Below the pieces are notes generated by a model. The model worked only from the letters and a program-made list of their open reading frames with translations, searched no databases and was not told where the DNA came from. Of a stretch of DNA of 64,000 nt, positions 25,510-34,244 are shown one piece after another. Source of the DNA: Hymenobacter sp. BT559 (GTDB taxonomy: Bacteria > Bacteroidota > Bacteroidia > Cytophagales > Hymenobacteraceae); assembly GCF_016427535.1 (NCBI RefSeq), contig NZ_JAELXV010000008.1:1-64000 (forward strand), in the 5' to 3' direction. A program made the translations under genes and the position numbers. Every line of letters begins with the position of its first letter. Within the stretch, counting starts at the first letter, position 1.

Positions 25510-26307
25510 ATGATGAAGTCTATTTTGAGCCGCAAAGTAGTAGGATTGCACAAGGCCCTGGGCCTGGCCGCCGGCGCGGCATTGATGTTCTCGTGCGAAT
25601 CGAAGAGCAAAGAAGAGATGGCGCCCAACAGCGCATCGGCCGTGCCAGTGGCCGAATTGACCACCTTTTTGGCGACCTCGACGGGCGTGAAAGCCGGCGA
25701 CATCGTGTACAATGAGGCGCAAAAAAGCTTCATACTCGAAGGCGACGTGCTGATTACGGCGGCCGATGCCCAGGAGCGCATGGCAGCCAGCACCGGCCGC
25801 GCTGCGCAAGGCGAGCAGTGGCGCTGGAACTACCTGGTGTCGAACACCTACGTCACCAACATCGACTATTTCATCAATGCCGACGTGCCTGCTGATTGGA
25901 AAACGGCGACCCGCGCCAGCATCACCAACTGGAACGCGGTGAACGGTACCAAGCTGTTCTTGCGGGAGGTAACCAGCAGCAGCGCGGCCGATGTGGTGGT
26001 GAACCTAGGCTATGCCGACGAAAACTGGATTGCCCGCGCCTACCTGCCTTACTCCAATGGCCGCCCCGGCAACACGGTGACCATCAACACCAAGTACAAC
26101 TACTTGAGCGCAAGCTACAAGGAGTTTACCATGACCCATGAGATGGGCCACATCCACGGCCTTACCCACACCAACCAGACGCAGGGCGTCTTTATCACGG
26201 GCACGCCCACTACCGATGCTAATTCGGTGATGAACGCAACGGTGCTACCGTGGCAGGGCTTCACGACCGGCGATATCAAGGCTGTGCAAACTATCTACCC
26301 GCAGTAG
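25510..26307 (+). CDS. M57-family zinc metalloprotease lipoprotein
   Basis: 265 aa. An N-terminal signal ends in a lipobox-like LMFSC, so the protein is probably a lipoprotein on the envelope. The catalytic domain is that of the M57/metzincin-like dual-action HEIGH family: the zinc site HEMGHIHGLTH begins at His210 and a downstream Met (VMNATVLPW) may be the Met-turn. The stretch NYLVSNTYVTNIDYFINADVPADWKTATRASITNWN is typical of these Bacteroidota proteases. A second ATG three bases later is an alternative start; a TTG at 25447 is unlikely. It has a perfect terminator. Confidence 0.85.
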   Translation: MMKSILSRKVVGLHKALGLAAGAALMFSCESKSKEEMAPNSASAVPVAELTTFLATSTGVKAGDIVYNEAQKSFILEGDVLITAADAQERMAASTGRAAQGEQWRWNYLVSNTYVTNIDYFINADVPADWKTATRASITNWNAVNGTKLFLREVTSSSAADVVVNLGYADENWIARAYLPYSNGRPGNTVTINTKYNYLSASYKEFTMTHEMGHIHGLTHTNQTQGVFITGTPTTDANSVMNATVLPWQGFTTGDIKAVQTIYPQ

Positions 26308-26331
26308 AGAAACTTGTTAAGTGACTTTATC

Positions 26332-26372
26332 TAAAAAGGCCGGCTTCTCAACGCGAGAAGCCGGCCTTTTTA
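26332..26372 (+). terminator. perfect terminator after the M57 protease gene
   Basis: TAAAAAGGCCGGCTTCTC and its exact complement around a 4-nt loop, with A and T runs on both sides. Confidence 0.9.
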
Positions 26373-26433
26373 GATATTTAGGCGCAAGTTCAGCGTAACA
26401 TAGCTGTTCTTTGCTGCTGTCAGCGGCGTTAGC

Positions 26434-26699
26434 TCATCTCCCACTGCCTCGCCCAAATCGTGGATTCGGACTGCGTCTACGTGATGAAAAATGGCGAGAG
26501 GATGGAAAGCGGCACCCACCTGGCGCTCTACGAAAAGCGCGGTACCTACCGCGAAATATTCCATGCCTCGGCGCGCAACCTCAACATCGAGAAACTAGCC
26601 GAAACAATGGCCGACGATGGCGACGAGGTGCTGGATACGGCGCTGTATTTTGGCAGTAGCTGCCACGCGCCTTACGTAGGTATCAGTCAAAAAAGATAA
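26434..26699 (+). pseudogene. 3' fragment of an ABC exporter gene
   Basis: Bases 26434-26645 align with the last 70 codons of the ABC exporter gene at 23309-25120, at about 90 percent identity by eye. The encoded stretch SDCVYVMKNGE, ESGTHLALYEKRGTYREIF and ADDGDEVLDTAL matches the exporter's end. About half of the differences are silent. The exporter's TGA is lost (TAT here), so the frame runs on to 26699 through unrelated codons. There is no ATPase core, membrane part or start, so it cannot make a transporter. It lies downstream of the M57 gene terminator. Confidence 0.85.
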
Positions 26700-26768
26700 T
26701 TATTAGCTCGTCTTGGCTGTGTTCATTTACTTTGTTACTGACCTATTCTGCGTTATTTAATAAAGTTG

Positions 26769-27491
26769 ATGAAATATAATTTTTACGTTCTTCTCGCAAG
26801 CGTTAGCTTACTGACTGGCTGCGGTAAAGACAGAGAAACCCAGCCGGCGCTAGTAGGTAGCTTTGAAGCCGAGGCCGTTATCAAACCGGCCCCTATCATG
26901 ATGTACACCAGTACAGGGATGGTTGATAATCAAATGCTGGTTGATAAGTTTTTAGCTCGGCGCAATAGAAACGCTGGTACCTACTTTTCACGAGTTGAGG
27001 TACCGCTGCCTACTACCCAATCTCTTATACTGGCTTTCCGAGGGAATAATAGAGTCACACTCTTGGATAAAGGTCCAACACGTACAGACAGTATTCAGAC
27101 CGACGTCACCTCCCAGTCGTCGCAACGACTGGTGCTAGCACAAAAAGACTCTGTGGTCATACTGCAGGGCTCATCAACAGATAGGGCAGAGCAACTATCC
27201 GGTATGATGCAACTAGAGCAGCCCGGCCAGCGCTGCCAAATTTTACCGCCTAGCAGTGGCATACCATCCCTATACTGCCGGGTGCGAACAATTCGAGTTA
27301 TTACGCGCCACAATGGCCAGCTCTTTCTGCCGCAGCTCAGTTGGCTCATTCAGACGTCCACTGCTTACGCTACCTCCTATTGGGCCTACAAGGGCGTGCA
27401 AAATACGTTTAATTCGGCTGTTATCAATCAGTTAGTCGCCGGCGATACCCTAGTGGTGCAAGCCAGAGAGATTCCTTTTTTAAAGAAATAA
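26769..27491 (+). CDS. hypothetical lipoprotein
   Basis: 240 aa from the ATG at 26769. A signal peptide ends in the lipobox LLTGC (LLASVSLLTGCGKD), giving a lipid-anchored envelope protein. The mature part (LILAFRGNNRVTLLDKG, QRLVLAQKDSVVILQGS) appears beta-rich with two Cys (CQILPPSSGIPSLYC) that could bridge. No family recognised. Codon use is markedly more AT-rich than in most of the window, as in the neighbouring fragment-bearing region, suggesting a recently acquired or fast-changing segment between the exporter and the barstar gene. Confidence 0.7.
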   Translation: MKYNFYVLLASVSLLTGCGKDRETQPALVGSFEAEAVIKPAPIMMYTSTGMVDNQMLVDKFLARRNRNAGTYFSRVEVPLPTTQSLILAFRGNNRVTLLDKGPTRTDSIQTDVTSQSSQRLVLAQKDSVVILQGSSTDRAEQLSGMMQLEQPGQRCQILPPSSGIPSLYCRVRTIRVITRHNGQLFLPQLSWLIQTSTAYATSYWAYKGVQNTFNSAVINQLVAGDTLVVQAREIPFLKK

Positions 27492-27626
27492 ATCAGCCCC
27501 TTATCTTTTTATAAAACCTGCTTAGGCAACGAGTTTAGACCATTACTTCGCCGGCGCATTAATTACAAGTTTAGCGTAGCGTAATGCACGCTAGTGAGGC
27601 AATGAAGCGAGAAAATAACAAGAATA

Positions 27627-27908
27627 ATGACAAACAATGTTGTAACAATTGACCTAGCAGGAATTGATAGCAAGGTTGCCATTCACCAAGCGTTTAAGCA
27701 GCACCTAGGGTTTCCCGACTGGTACGGCCCCAGCTGGGATGCGCTGTGGGACGCTATTATTGCGGTAGTAGAAATGCCGGAGGAAGTAGTGCTGCGCAAC
27801 TGGCAGGGATTTGCCGAGGCCTGCCCCAAGGATATGCAGATACTGCGGCAAATCATCCACGATTACGCCGAGGAAATGCCGGCCAAGCGCATCGTACTGG
27901 CTTCCTGA
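27627..27908 (+). CDS. barstar-family protein, no toxin partner seen
   Basis: 93 aa of the barstar (barnase inhibitor) fold: a short first strand VVTIDLAGI, the helix KVAIHQAFKQHLGFPDWYGPSWDALWDAI that normally plugs the RNase active site, and a final strand KRIVLAS. The Trp/Tyr-rich WYGPSWDALWD is the family hallmark. Barstars neutralise secreted or contact-delivered RNases of the barnase type, but no RNase gene lies within this window. It may be an orphan immunity gene or a house-keeping relative. It converges with the TlpA-like gene with 55 bp between the stops. Confidence 0.8.
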   Translation: MTNNVVTIDLAGIDSKVAIHQAFKQHLGFPDWYGPSWDALWDAIIAVVEMPEEVVLRNWQGFAEACPKDMQILRQIIHDYAEEMPAKRIVLAS

Positions 27909-27963
27909 GCAGACCTAGCTCGTTGGCAAGGCTGCGCCTAGGTTAGCGACTAGTGCACGGGCG

Positions 27964-29394
27964 TTACTGCAAGGCTACTGCCTGCTTGAATGCCCCTGCG
28001 TTACTGGGATTAGGGAGACGCAGCATCTTCACAACCCCATTGCCATCAAGCATCAATAAGCGAGGTATGCCGCCACCAATCAGATTGAAATAGGTAGCTA
28101 GAGGCACTTTCTTGCCATTGCTGACTACATTATAAGCGTGGTCAATAAGCTGATACTGCCGGGCTTCGGCTTTCATGCGCTGGTAGTCCTTGGGCTCGTC
28201 GAGGGAGATGTAGAGGAACTGGTACCCTTGCTGTTTCAGGGCCGCTACCTGCTCGCGGCCTGCCCGAAACTCCTGCTTGCAGGGGCCACACCAAGTAGCC
28301 CAAAAGTCGATGATAAGAGGCTTGCCCCGGTATTTATCTAGTACTTGCTGCACCGAAAGCAGCGTGCTATCGGCCGTGAGCAGCTTGCTTTGCAGCACCC
28401 AGGCGGGCAGCGGCTCGTTGGTTTTGGCATAAAACTCTGAGTTAAATGTAGCCCAGGCCTTATAGGCAGGTGCTTGAATAAGGGCTGTTTCGCGGGCTAT
28501 CAGCGGCTGCAAGGTACGTTTATCTAGCCCGCTATTCTCGGCATTGGCGTAATCCCTGACAAGCATGCCCACTAAGTAATCGCGCACTGGCCCCGTAAAG
28601 TGCTGTCGTATAAACTGAGCATTGCCCTGAAAATTAGCAATGGTGTGTTCGGCCCGATTGCCGTCCGTCAGCCGAATGAGGCCGTACAGGCCTACTGGGT
28701 AAAGCATAAAGCCAAGTAAGGCGGGCTGGTTGAGTTGCTGAAAGTTTAGCGTATCCGACTTTACCAGGGGAGAGGGAAACGGAGCGTCAGCCCAGTTCTT
28801 TTGCCTGTAGTAGCCCGATGTTCGATGTATGGCTAATATACCTGTCTTTGTCGCGTTGGCAGCATTACGCAGCAGTGGGCTCATCCCTCGCGCGGCATAT
28901 TTGCTAATAAGGCTGTCAATAGCCCGACTGTACTGGCCAAGTACCCGCTGATGAGCCTGCCAGCTCTTGGCCGCATGCAGTTTCTCATTGAAATGCAAGG
29001 CGGCACCTACTTGGTCTGCATTTAGCCAAAACTGATAGTTAAGCGCGTTTTTGCCTTCGACAGTAAGCGTCTGCGGTTTTTTAGCAGCCGATAGCGTCAG
29101 CGTTAGTTTATCGCCCGGCGTTAGCAAGCAGTCAGCTCCTGGGCCACGGTATACGTTGTAATAGGCGAAAGTAGGTTGCTTGAGTACCGCCGTGGTGATA
29201 GTAAATAAACTGTCGTTGGTATAAACGCTCTGATACATAGGGGCCCTGACATATGACGCATCAGAGAAGCCATTCGACTGGTTAACCCACACCATGGTGC
29301 GTTGATGAGATTTATCAATTCCCGTTATCACCACTGCTTGCCCATAAGCAGTAGATAACGATAGCAGAAGCAGGAGCGTTAGTAGGTGCCGCAT
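27964..29394 (-). CDS. TlpA-like thioredoxin-fold protein
   Basis: 476 aa. A signal peptide (LLTLLLLLSLSTAYGQ) places it in the periplasm. Residues about 20-340 form a large N-terminal region with a beta-rich start, and the C-terminal domain (about 345-476) is a TlpA/AhpC-type thioredoxin fold with WCGPC near residue 370 (DFWATWCGPCKQEF) and the cis-Pro in GGGIPRLLMLDGNG. Such proteins reduce or isomerise disulfides of exported proteins in Bacteroidota. Codon use is more AT-rich than average for the window. Single gene. Confidence 0.8.
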   Translation of the reverse strand: MRHLLTLLLLLSLSTAYGQAVVITGIDKSHQRTMVWVNQSNGFSDASYVRAPMYQSVYTNDSLFTITTAVLKQPTFAYYNVYRGPGADCLLTPGDKLTLTLSAAKKPQTLTVEGKNALNYQFWLNADQVGAALHFNEKLHAAKSWQAHQRVLGQYSRAIDSLISKYAARGMSPLLRNAANATKTGILAIHRTSGYYRQKNWADAPFPSPLVKSDTLNFQQLNQPALLGFMLYPVGLYGLIRLTDGNRAEHTIANFQGNAQFIRQHFTGPVRDYLVGMLVRDYANAENSGLDKRTLQPLIARETALIQAPAYKAWATFNSEFYAKTNEPLPAWVLQSKLLTADSTLLSVQQVLDKYRGKPLIIDFWATWCGPCKQEFRAGREQVAALKQQGYQFLYISLDEPKDYQRMKAEARQYQLIDHAYNVVSNGKKVPLATYFNLIGGGIPRLLMLDGNGVVKMLRLPNPSNAGAFKQAVALQ

Positions 29395-29658
29395 AGGGGG
29401 AGCGTGTTAATGAACGGATGATGAATATATAGTAATATCATACTCGCTTACAGCACTTTTGTTGCGCGTGGGTGGCGCAGTTTTGCCCGAGTTGGCCCTA
29501 GGTCGCTTTTCTAGCCCCAAGTAGGTAGTAAAGGGCCGTAAGGGCAAGGTAGAGGTAGGTGATTTAGCGGGTGCCCAGCTCTTGGAAAATGCTTTGCAAT
29601 CCGACCTGCTTCGGCCAGGCTCTGCATGGCCAGTTCTCATACACTCTTAATACTCAGC
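29395..29658. other. spacer without a clear gene
   Basis: A 77-codon - strand frame (29407-29640) has no family, an odd composition and overlaps a + strand stretch open from about 29525 to 29650. Neither is convincing, and the stretch may hold decayed coding sequence. The TlpA-like gene's promoter should lie near 29400-29450, which is the AT-richest part. Confidence 0.4.
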
Positions 29659-30561
29659 CTAAGCGAGGCGGCAGCACTGCGCCAAGGCCTGCCAAAGTGG
29701 CTCGGCTGAGTGAGCGGCCTGGAAAACCACGCACTGCGTAAGCGTCACGGGCGAGCCATTGGCTACCCGCAGCGGACGCGTAACCACCCCCGCCAGCGTG
29801 CCCATGTCGAAAAAGGACGGCACGAAGGCTACGCCGATACTTAGGCCCACAAAGTGGCCCAGCAGCTCTAGCGACGAGGCTTCTTGCACAATGGCCCCCT
29901 GCCGGCTGAAGCCCGCACGCTGGCAAAGCTGCTCGATTTCGTCGTAGACTGGGTGCAGGTGGCGGCTGATTTCTACCCACTTCTCGTGCGCCAGCTGTTC
30001 TAGTAGTACTGCCTCGGCCGCGGCCAGTGGGTGCGTGGCGGGCAGGGCCACCGCCAGCTCGCCCTGCCCAAAGGGCCGCGCCGTGAGGCCTGGGTGCAGC
30101 AGCGGCAGCATGGTAAGGCCCACCGCGATGCGGCCCGCCGCCAGGGCGTGCTGCACCGCCTGGTAGTTAGGAAACTCGTGCAAGTGAAACTGCACCTCGG
30201 GGCAGTGCTGGGCGAAGCACTGCATGATACCCGCCAGCCGCTCGGGCCGCAGCAGCTGGTAGTAGCCTAGGTCCAGTACTTGCGACTGAGCGCCCACGCG
30301 CCGCACCGCTTCGATGGCTTCTTGGTGCTGTTGTAGCAGGCGCTGGGCTTCGGCCAGGAACACGACCCCAGCTTCCGTGAGCACTACCCGCCGCTGGCGC
30401 TGGCGCTGGTGTTGGTCGAACAGCGCCACTTGCAGCTCTTTTTCTAGGAGCTGGATTTGCTGGCTGAGCGCCGGCTGCGATACGCACAGCTTTTCGGCGG
30501 CGCGGCCAAAATGCAGCTCCGTGGCCACCGCTGTGAAGTACCGCAACTGTCGAAATTCCAT
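29659..30561 (-). CDS. LysR-type regulator, divergent from hppD
   Basis: 300 aa. The N-terminal winged HTH has the classic LysR start MEFRQLRYFTAVATELHFGRAAEKLCVSQPALSQQI. The C-terminal periplasmic-binding-like effector domain (from about residue 90) includes VGLTMLPLLHPGL. It is transcribed away from hppD with a 115-bp gap that contains a TATCAG-N12-CTGATA repeat. Divergence from the genes it controls is usual for LysR proteins, so it is the likely regulator of the tyrosine-degradation genes, with a pathway intermediate as effector. That assignment is inference. Confidence 0.9.
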   Translation of the reverse strand: MEFRQLRYFTAVATELHFGRAAEKLCVSQPALSQQIQLLEKELQVALFDQHQRQRQRRVVLTEAGVVFLAEAQRLLQQHQEAIEAVRRVGAQSQVLDLGYYQLLRPERLAGIMQCFAQHCPEVQFHLHEFPNYQAVQHALAAGRIAVGLTMLPLLHPGLTARPFGQGELAVALPATHPLAAAEAVLLEQLAHEKWVEISRHLHPVYDEIEQLCQRAGFSRQGAIVQEASSLELLGHFVGLSIGVAFVPSFFDMGTLAGVVTRPLRVANGSPVTLTQCVVFQAAHSAEPLWQALAQCCRLA

Positions 30562-30584
30562 GCTCGAATGTAATAAGAAATACT

Positions 30585-30608
30585 TATCAGCCTTATCATA
30601 AACTGATA
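30585..30608 (+). promoter_or_regulatory. candidate LysR operator
   Basis: Perfect inverted repeat TATCAG-N12-CTGATA in the gap between the LysR gene and hppD, in an AT-rich stretch. Dyad size and location fit a LysR recognition site. Confidence 0.45.
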
Positions 30609-30676
30609 TTGGACAATGCCCTGGGGCAGGCAGTACTATTGCGGCATCTAGCTCATCTTATTTCTCCCACCCGCCC

Positions 30677-31807
30677 ATGGAACCCCTAGTAGCCCAAGAA
30701 CTTAAGCAGCGCGCTGTCACCGATTTTTTGCCCCTGCTGGGCACTGACTATCTCGAGCTGTACGTCGGCAATGCCAAGCAGGCAGCTTATTACTATAAGG
30801 CTGCGTTTGGCTTCCAAACCGTGGCCTACGCCGGCCCCGAAACGGGCGTGCGCGACCGGGCCAGCTACGTAGTGCAACAAGGCAAAATTCGGCTGGTGCT
30901 CACCACTGCGCTGCATTCTGACCACGTTATCTCCGACCACGTGCGCCAGCACGGCGATGGTGTCAAAGTGCTGGCCCTGTGGGTTGATGATGCCTACGCC
31001 AGCTACGAGCAAACCATGGCCCGCGGTGCCCGTAGCTACCAGGAGCCTCGTACGCTCCGCGACGAGCACGGCGAGGTGCGCACGGCCGGCATCTACACCT
31101 ATGGCGAAACAGTGCACCTCTTTGTGGAGCGCAAAAACTACCGCGGTGCCTTTCTGCCCGGCTACGCCGCCCAAACGTCGGCCTTCAACCCCGAGCCCAC
31201 GGGCCTGCTCTATGTGGACCACTGCGTGGGCAACGTGGGCTGGAACCGCATGAACGAAGCCGTGAAGTGGTACGAGGACGTAATGGGCTTTACCAATATT
31301 CTCAGCTTTGACGACAAGCAGATTACCACCGAATACTCGGCCTTGATGAGCAAGGTCATGAGCAGCGGCAACGGCTACGTCAAGTTTCCCATCAACGAGC
31401 CAGCCGAGGGCAAAAAGAAGTCGCAGATTGAGGAGTACCTGACCTTCTACGAAGGCGAGGGCGTGCAGCACATCGCGGTGGCCACCAATGACATCATCAG
31501 TACGGTGCGGGCCTTGAAGAACCGCGGCGTAGAGTTCTTGCATACCCCCGACAGCTACTACGACAACCTGCGGGCGCACGTGGGCAACATCGACGAGGAC
31601 GTGGAAGCCCTGCGCAGCCTGCGCATCATGGCCGACCGCGACGAGGAAGGCTACCTGCTCCAGATATTCACCAAACCCGTCGAGGACCGCCCCACGGTCT
31701 TCTTCGAAATCATTCAGCGCAAGGGCGCCCGCAGCTTCGGTGCCGGCAACTTCAAAGCCCTATTTGAGAGCCTAGAGCGTGAACAAGACCGCCGGGGTAA
31801 TCTTTGA
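30677..31807 (+). CDS. hppD: 4-hydroxyphenylpyruvate dioxygenase
   Basis: 376 aa. Converts 4-hydroxyphenylpyruvate to homogentisate using O2 and Fe(II), the second step of tyrosine breakdown. Two glyoxalase-like halves: the N-terminal half (residues 20-160, TDYLELYVGNAKQAAYYYKAAFGF) and the catalytic C-terminal half with Fe ligands His182 (YVDHCVGNV), His265 (GVQHIAVAT) and Glu344 (FFEIIQRKG). The C-terminal gate helix GAGNFKALFESLEREQDRRGNL closes the site. First gene of hppD-hmgA-fumarylacetoacetase, and divergent from a LysR regulator. Confidence 0.96.
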   Translation: MEPLVAQELKQRAVTDFLPLLGTDYLELYVGNAKQAAYYYKAAFGFQTVAYAGPETGVRDRASYVVQQGKIRLVLTTALHSDHVISDHVRQHGDGVKVLALWVDDAYASYEQTMARGARSYQEPRTLRDEHGEVRTAGIYTYGETVHLFVERKNYRGAFLPGYAAQTSAFNPEPTGLLYVDHCVGNVGWNRMNEAVKWYEDVMGFTNILSFDDKQITTEYSALMSKVMSSGNGYVKFPINEPAEGKKKSQIEEYLTFYEGEGVQHIAVATNDIISTVRALKNRGVEFLHTPDSYYDNLRAHVGNIDEDVEALRSLRIMADRDEEGYLLQIFTKPVEDRPTVFFEIIQRKGARSFGAGNFKALFESLEREQDRRGNL

Positions 31808-31912
31808 TTAATTGTTAATCATTAAGGGTTAATTGTTAATGCTGCCCAGCGACTACCTAGGGCCAGTTAAACAACATTAACAATTAACCATTCACCATTA
31901 ACAATTAAACCA
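31808..31912. repeat. spacer-filling inverted repeat between hppD and hmgA
   Basis: The gap from stop to ATG is an inverted repeat. The left arm has two copies of TTAATTGTTAAT (one with a preceding GATTAATTG variant), the right arm two of ATTAACAATTAA, and the centre holds CCTAGG. Its extent equals that of the 7084-7187 element. Confidence 0.75.
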
Positions 31913-33079
31913 ATGCCTATCTATCATAAGCTGGGGCAGGTGGCGGCCACGCGCCACACGGTGTTTGAGAAGCCCGGCGGGGGGCTCCATTACGAGCAGC
32001 TATTCGGCACGATTGGCTTCGAGGGTATGTCGTCGCTGCTATACCACCTGCGCCCGCCCACGGCGGTGCGGGAGGTGCGGAGCGAAACTGACATGACGCC
32101 GAAAATTGCAGTGGCGAAGAACATCAAAGCTCGGCTGCTCAAAGGCTTTCAGGTGCCGCCGCAGGACGACTACCTAGCGGCCCGCACGCCGGTGCTGGTG
32201 AATAGCGACGTACACATCTCGCTGGCCGCGCCGCGCCAGTCGCTCACAGCGTATTTCTACAAAAACGCCGATGCCGACGAGCTGCTGTTCATCCACCGGG
32301 GCAGCGGGCGGCTGCGGACCCAGCTGGGTAACATCGCTTTCGAGCCCGGCGACTACTTGCTGATACCTAGGGGCCTTATCTACCAAATCGAGTTTGAGTC
32401 GGAAGATAACCGCCTGCTCATCACCGAGTCGTTTCACCCAATTTATACGCCTAAGGGCTACCGCAACCACTTTGGCCAGCTGCTCGAGCACGCGCCTTAC
32501 TCTGAGCGCGACTACAAGCTGCCGACCGAGCTAGAGACGCACGACGAAGCCGGCGACTTCGTGCTGAAAATCAAGAAGCAGGGTGTACTGCACGAGCTGG
32601 TATACCCCTCGCACCCCTTCGACGTGGTGGGCTGGGACGGCTACAACTACCCCTACGGCATGAACATCCGTAACTTTCAGCCGATAACGGGCAAGGTGCA
32701 CCAGCCGCCGCCCGTGCACCAACAGTTCGAAACCAAGGCCTTTGTGGTGTGCTCGTTTGTGCCGCGGCTCTTCGACTACCACCCGAAGGCGATACCCGCG
32801 CCCTACTACCACTCCAACATCGATTCGGACGAGATGCTGTACTACGTGGACGGGAATTTTATGTCGCGCAACAACATCGAGCAGGGGCACATTACGCTGC
32901 ACCCCGGCGGCATTCCGCACGGCCCTGCGCCTGGCGCCTACGAGCGCAGCATCGGCAAAACCGGCACCGACGAATGGGCCGTGATGATTGATACCTTCCG
33001 CCCCTTGCAGCTCACCGAAGCCGCGCTGGCCCTCGACGATGGCGCCTACTACAAGTCTTGGCTGGAACCGGGGCGTTAG
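31913..33079 (+). CDS. hmgA: homogentisate 1,2-dioxygenase
   Basis: 388 aa. Opens the ring of homogentisate to maleylacetoacetate with O2 and Fe(II). Family features: the N-terminal MPIYHKLGQV, the cupin core, the conserved HSNIDSDEMLYYVDGNF holding part of the iron site and the HITLHPGGIPHGPAPG motif with further metal ligands. Length is somewhat shorter than the 430-440 aa of many proteobacterial or animal enzymes, as is common in Bacteroidota. It follows hppD across the palindromic spacer, so translation may depend on leader folding. Confidence 0.94.
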   Translation: MPIYHKLGQVAATRHTVFEKPGGGLHYEQLFGTIGFEGMSSLLYHLRPPTAVREVRSETDMTPKIAVAKNIKARLLKGFQVPPQDDYLAARTPVLVNSDVHISLAAPRQSLTAYFYKNADADELLFIHRGSGRLRTQLGNIAFEPGDYLLIPRGLIYQIEFESEDNRLLITESFHPIYTPKGYRNHFGQLLEHAPYSERDYKLPTELETHDEAGDFVLKIKKQGVLHELVYPSHPFDVVGWDGYNYPYGMNIRNFQPITGKVHQPPPVHQQFETKAFVVCSFVPRLFDYHPKAIPAPYYHSNIDSDEMLYYVDGNFMSRNNIEQGHITLHPGGIPHGPAPGAYERSIGKTGTDEWAVMIDTFRPLQLTEAALALDDGAYYKSWLEPGR

Positions 33080-33175
33080 GAGTACCTAGGGTCTTGTTGC
33101 AAGGGACGGGCAGTTAACGCGTTCGCCATTTACCAGTAATCTGTTTTAATCAGCTTTAATCAGCCGCGGCTTCTT

Positions 33176-34186
33176 ATGAAACTAGCCACCTATGCGCACG
33201 GCGCCAGCGGGCGGCTCGCACTAGTGCACCTAGGTCAGCTCTACGATTTGCAGGCCCTCGATGCGCGGCTACCCGCCACCATGCGTGAGTTTTTGCAGCG
33301 CTGGGATGAGTGCCTGCCGCTGGCGCAGGCCGCTGAGCAGCTATTGCGGCGCACCCCGCGCCCCGGCGTGCCCCTGGCCGACACCCAACTGCTGGCGCCC
33401 GTCAACGAGCCCATGTCTTGCCGCGACGGCTACGCCTTCAGGCAGCACGTGGCCACCGCCCGCCGCAACCGCGGGGTACCCATGCTGCCCGAGTTTGACG
33501 AGTACCCGGTTTTTTATTTCACCAACCACCACAGTGTGCAGGGGCCGGGCCCCGTGCGCTGCATGCCCGACCATTTTCACAAGCTGGATTTTGAGCTGGA
33601 AATAGCCATCGTGGTGTGCCGCCCGGGGCGCAACATCGTGGCGGCCGAGGCCGATGAGTACATCGGCGGGTTCATGATAATGAACGACCTCAGCGCCCGT
33701 ACCCTGCAAATGGAAGAGATGCTGCTGAACCTAGGGCCGGCCAAGGGCAAGGATTTTTGCACTACCCTTGGCCCGTGGCTGGTCACGCCCGACGAGTTGG
33801 CCTCTTACCGGCTGCCCGCCAAGCCCGGCCATACCGGTCACGCCTACAACCTGCGCATGACCTGCGCCGTGAATGGCCGCCAGGTCAGCGAAGGCAACGT
33901 GGCCGACATGGACTGGACCTTTGCCGAGCTGCTAGAGCGCTGCGCCTACGGCGTAGACCTGCGCCCCGGCGACGTGCTGGGCAGCGGCACCGTGGGCACT
34001 GGCTGCTTTTTAGAGCTTAACGGCACTGGCCGGCTCCGCGACCCGGCTTACCAAGAGCAGTGGCTGCAAGCCGGCGATGAGGTGACCATGACCATCGAAG
34101 GCCTCGGCACGCTAACCAATACCATCGTGGCCGAAGTGTCAACGCACTCCTTACTGGCTCTGAAGAAGCCACGCGTAGCTAGCTAA
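33176..34186 (+). CDS. fumarylacetoacetase-family hydrolase
   Basis: 336 aa of the FAH family: hydrolyses fumarylacetoacetate to fumarate and acetoacetate, the last step of tyrosine breakdown. The acidic metal-binding motif appears as KLDFELEIAIVV, with the following GFMIMNDLSARTLQMEEM and a GSGTVGTGCFLELNG close. It is shorter than the classic two-domain Fah (about 420 aa) but matches the form often found beside hmgA in Bacteroidota. A maleylacetoacetate isomerase gene is not seen, so isomerisation may be encoded elsewhere or glutathione-independent. Same strand as hppD and hmgA, 96 bp downstream. Confidence 0.88.
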   Translation: MKLATYAHGASGRLALVHLGQLYDLQALDARLPATMREFLQRWDECLPLAQAAEQLLRRTPRPGVPLADTQLLAPVNEPMSCRDGYAFRQHVATARRNRGVPMLPEFDEYPVFYFTNHHSVQGPGPVRCMPDHFHKLDFELEIAIVVCRPGRNIVAAEADEYIGGFMIMNDLSARTLQMEEMLLNLGPAKGKDFCTTLGPWLVTPDELASYRLPAKPGHTGHAYNLRMTCAVNGRQVSEGNVADMDWTFAELLERCAYGVDLRPGDVLGSGTVGTGCFLELNGTGRLRDPAYQEQWLQAGDEVTMTIEGLGTLTNTIVAEVSTHSLLALKKPRVAS

Positions 34187-34197
34187 CTGCCTAAATT

Positions 34198-34234
34198 AGT
34201 AGACCTAGGGCGTCGGTTTTGGGCAGTGTCTACT
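34198..34234. terminator. weak hairpin between fumarylacetoacetase and the ScfR gene
   Basis: AGTAGAC and GTCTACT form a 7-bp stem around a 23-nt loop that contains CCTAGG, between two convergent genes. Confidence 0.35.
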
Positions 34235-34244
34235 TATGGCCATT

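Noticed and set aside
29407..29640. 77-codon - strand frame between the TlpA-like gene and the LysR gene
   Set aside because: Unusual composition, no homologue known to me, and a competing + strand open stretch.
30686..31579. 297-codon - strand frame opposite hppD
   Set aside because: Antisense of a well-supported gene; its composition is that expected from complementing hppD codons.
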